Positions 29,536-30,061 of a stretch of 30,061 nt of DNA are shown here, in pieces. A model generated the notes under the pieces. It was given only the letters and a program-made list of their open reading frames with translations. It was not told the DNA's origin and did not search any database. How positions within the stretch are numbered: the stretch's first letter is position 1; every line of letters begins with the position of its first letter. The position numbers were made by a program, and so were the translations under genes. The DNA is from Pilaira anomala (Eukaryota > Mucoromycota > Mucoromycetes > Mucorales > Mucoraceae). The stretch covers positions 1 through 30,061 of the forward strand of contig JAIXMQ010000139.1 in NCBI GenBank assembly GCA_025716855.1, written 5' to 3'.

Positions 29536-29931
29536 TTTATCATTGATTACTATTTAATAGGTGGTTCCACCTATTATTTGACATTATTATTTAATTCTCC
29601 TTGATTTCTCACGAATGATTAATATCCCGATATCACAAACCCTTTCTGAACTTTCATGCAATACAACGCGTCTTGACCAGGTCATACGTGTAACATATAA
29701 ATTATTATGAACCAAGACTGTCAATCTTATGTGAAAAGAGTAGACTCTTTTCCCACCCTTTTATTTGAATATAAATACAGCCTCTTTTTTCTCATAAATA
29801 AAAACCTAATCTTATTTTAAGACTTCAACAAACTACTACGTTTAACATATTTATCATTTTTTTTGTTGAATCGGGTAACTTTATTTTTTTATTTATATTC
29901 AAAAATCAAATCTTTTTTTTTACTTACTACT
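29536..29931. promoter_or_regulatory. Probable promoter/5' leader of the gene at 29932, possibly part of an LTR
   Basis: Contains a TATA-like TATAAATA at 29770-29777, about 155 bp before the ATG, and a 20-bp palindrome AATAGGTGG-TT-CCACCTATT at 29556-29575. Copy 2 of the Plavaka-like gene ends abruptly at its left border, so a new element probably starts around 29514-29540. I could not find a second LTR or a primer-binding site within the window. Confidence 0.4.
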
Positions 29932-30061
29932 ATGTCTGCCAACAACTCTGCCTCTTCATCTCCTGCCCCTACCGGTAATACCGTCACTAACCCTGTCGTT
30001 TCTCCTGTTTCTGAGCCTACCGTAACTGTGGACTCATATGACCTTGACTTTGTCTTGGATA
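29932..30061 (+). CDS. Start of an unidentified gene running off the window (possible retrotransposon gag)
   Basis: ATG at 29932 opens a frame reaching the window edge (43 codons): MSANNSASSSPAPTGNTVTN, then a Pro/Val/Thr-rich stretch and SYDLDFVLD. Codons favour C at the third position (GCC, ACC, GTC), unlike the AT-rich neighbourhood but like the LINE ORFs. A disordered Ser/Pro/Thr-rich N-terminus after a compact promoter fits a retrotransposon gag, but a cellular protein cannot be excluded. The function cannot be judged from this fragment. Confidence 0.45.
   Translation, partial: MSANNSASSSPAPTGNTVTNPVVSPVSEPTVTVDSYDLDFVLD

Overview
The window reads as a transposon graveyard in an intron-bearing, AT-rich fungal genome. 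Mucoromycota (Mucorales-like) is my best guess. The reasons are short GT..AG introns (about 57 to 109 nt), degenerate CACTA/Tnp2 and Plavaka-like transposases, and hAT, Tc1, PIF/Harbinger and L1-like elements packed together. I see no ordinary cellular gene. Every coding stretch I can place belongs to a mobile element, except the first 43 codons of a gene that runs off the right edge.

Layout. (1) 194-2192 is a decayed Tnp2 (CACTA-type) transposase gene with an internal deletion. It is followed by T-rich and 11-bp tandem repeats, then a second Tnp2 C-terminal fragment (2614-3450). (2) 4286-20763 is one Plavaka-like transposase gene on the plus strand, split by a nested stack of insertions. A hAT element (4606-11231, 8-bp TSD CTTGTGGA) sits in exon 2. 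Inside that hAT is a Tc1/mariner-type element (4911-6636) with two 159-bp terminal repeats that I read as identical, and an intact DD34E transposase. A two-ORF L1-like LINE (11467-17320, 17-bp TSD) sits in exon 3. Further on are a Tc1 3' remnant (18545-18791), a 798-bp solo LTR with 5-bp TSD CAACC, and an inverted copy of the same LTR that is itself split by a 437-bp solo LTR with TSD TATTT. (3) 22712-26183 is a complete PIF/Harbinger element with 31-bp TIRs. It carries a Myb/SANT-like gene on the plus strand and a three-exon DDE transposase on the minus strand, convergent. (4) 26187-27520 is AT-rich and has no gene I can see. (5) 27530-29535 (minus) is a second, 5'-truncated and stop-ridden Plavaka-like copy. 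(6) 29536-30061 holds a promoter-like region and the start of an ORF of unknown function, possibly a retrotransposon gag.

Removing the hAT with one TSD copy, and the LINE with one TSD copy, restores a continuous reading frame of the Plavaka-like gene. This is the strongest internal proof of the nesting. The Tc1 copy looks youngest. The hAT and Harbinger elements are nearly intact, the LINE carries one or two nonsense codons, and the Plavaka/Tnp2 copies are oldest.

Coding assignments rest on protein motifs recognised by eye. No database search was possible.
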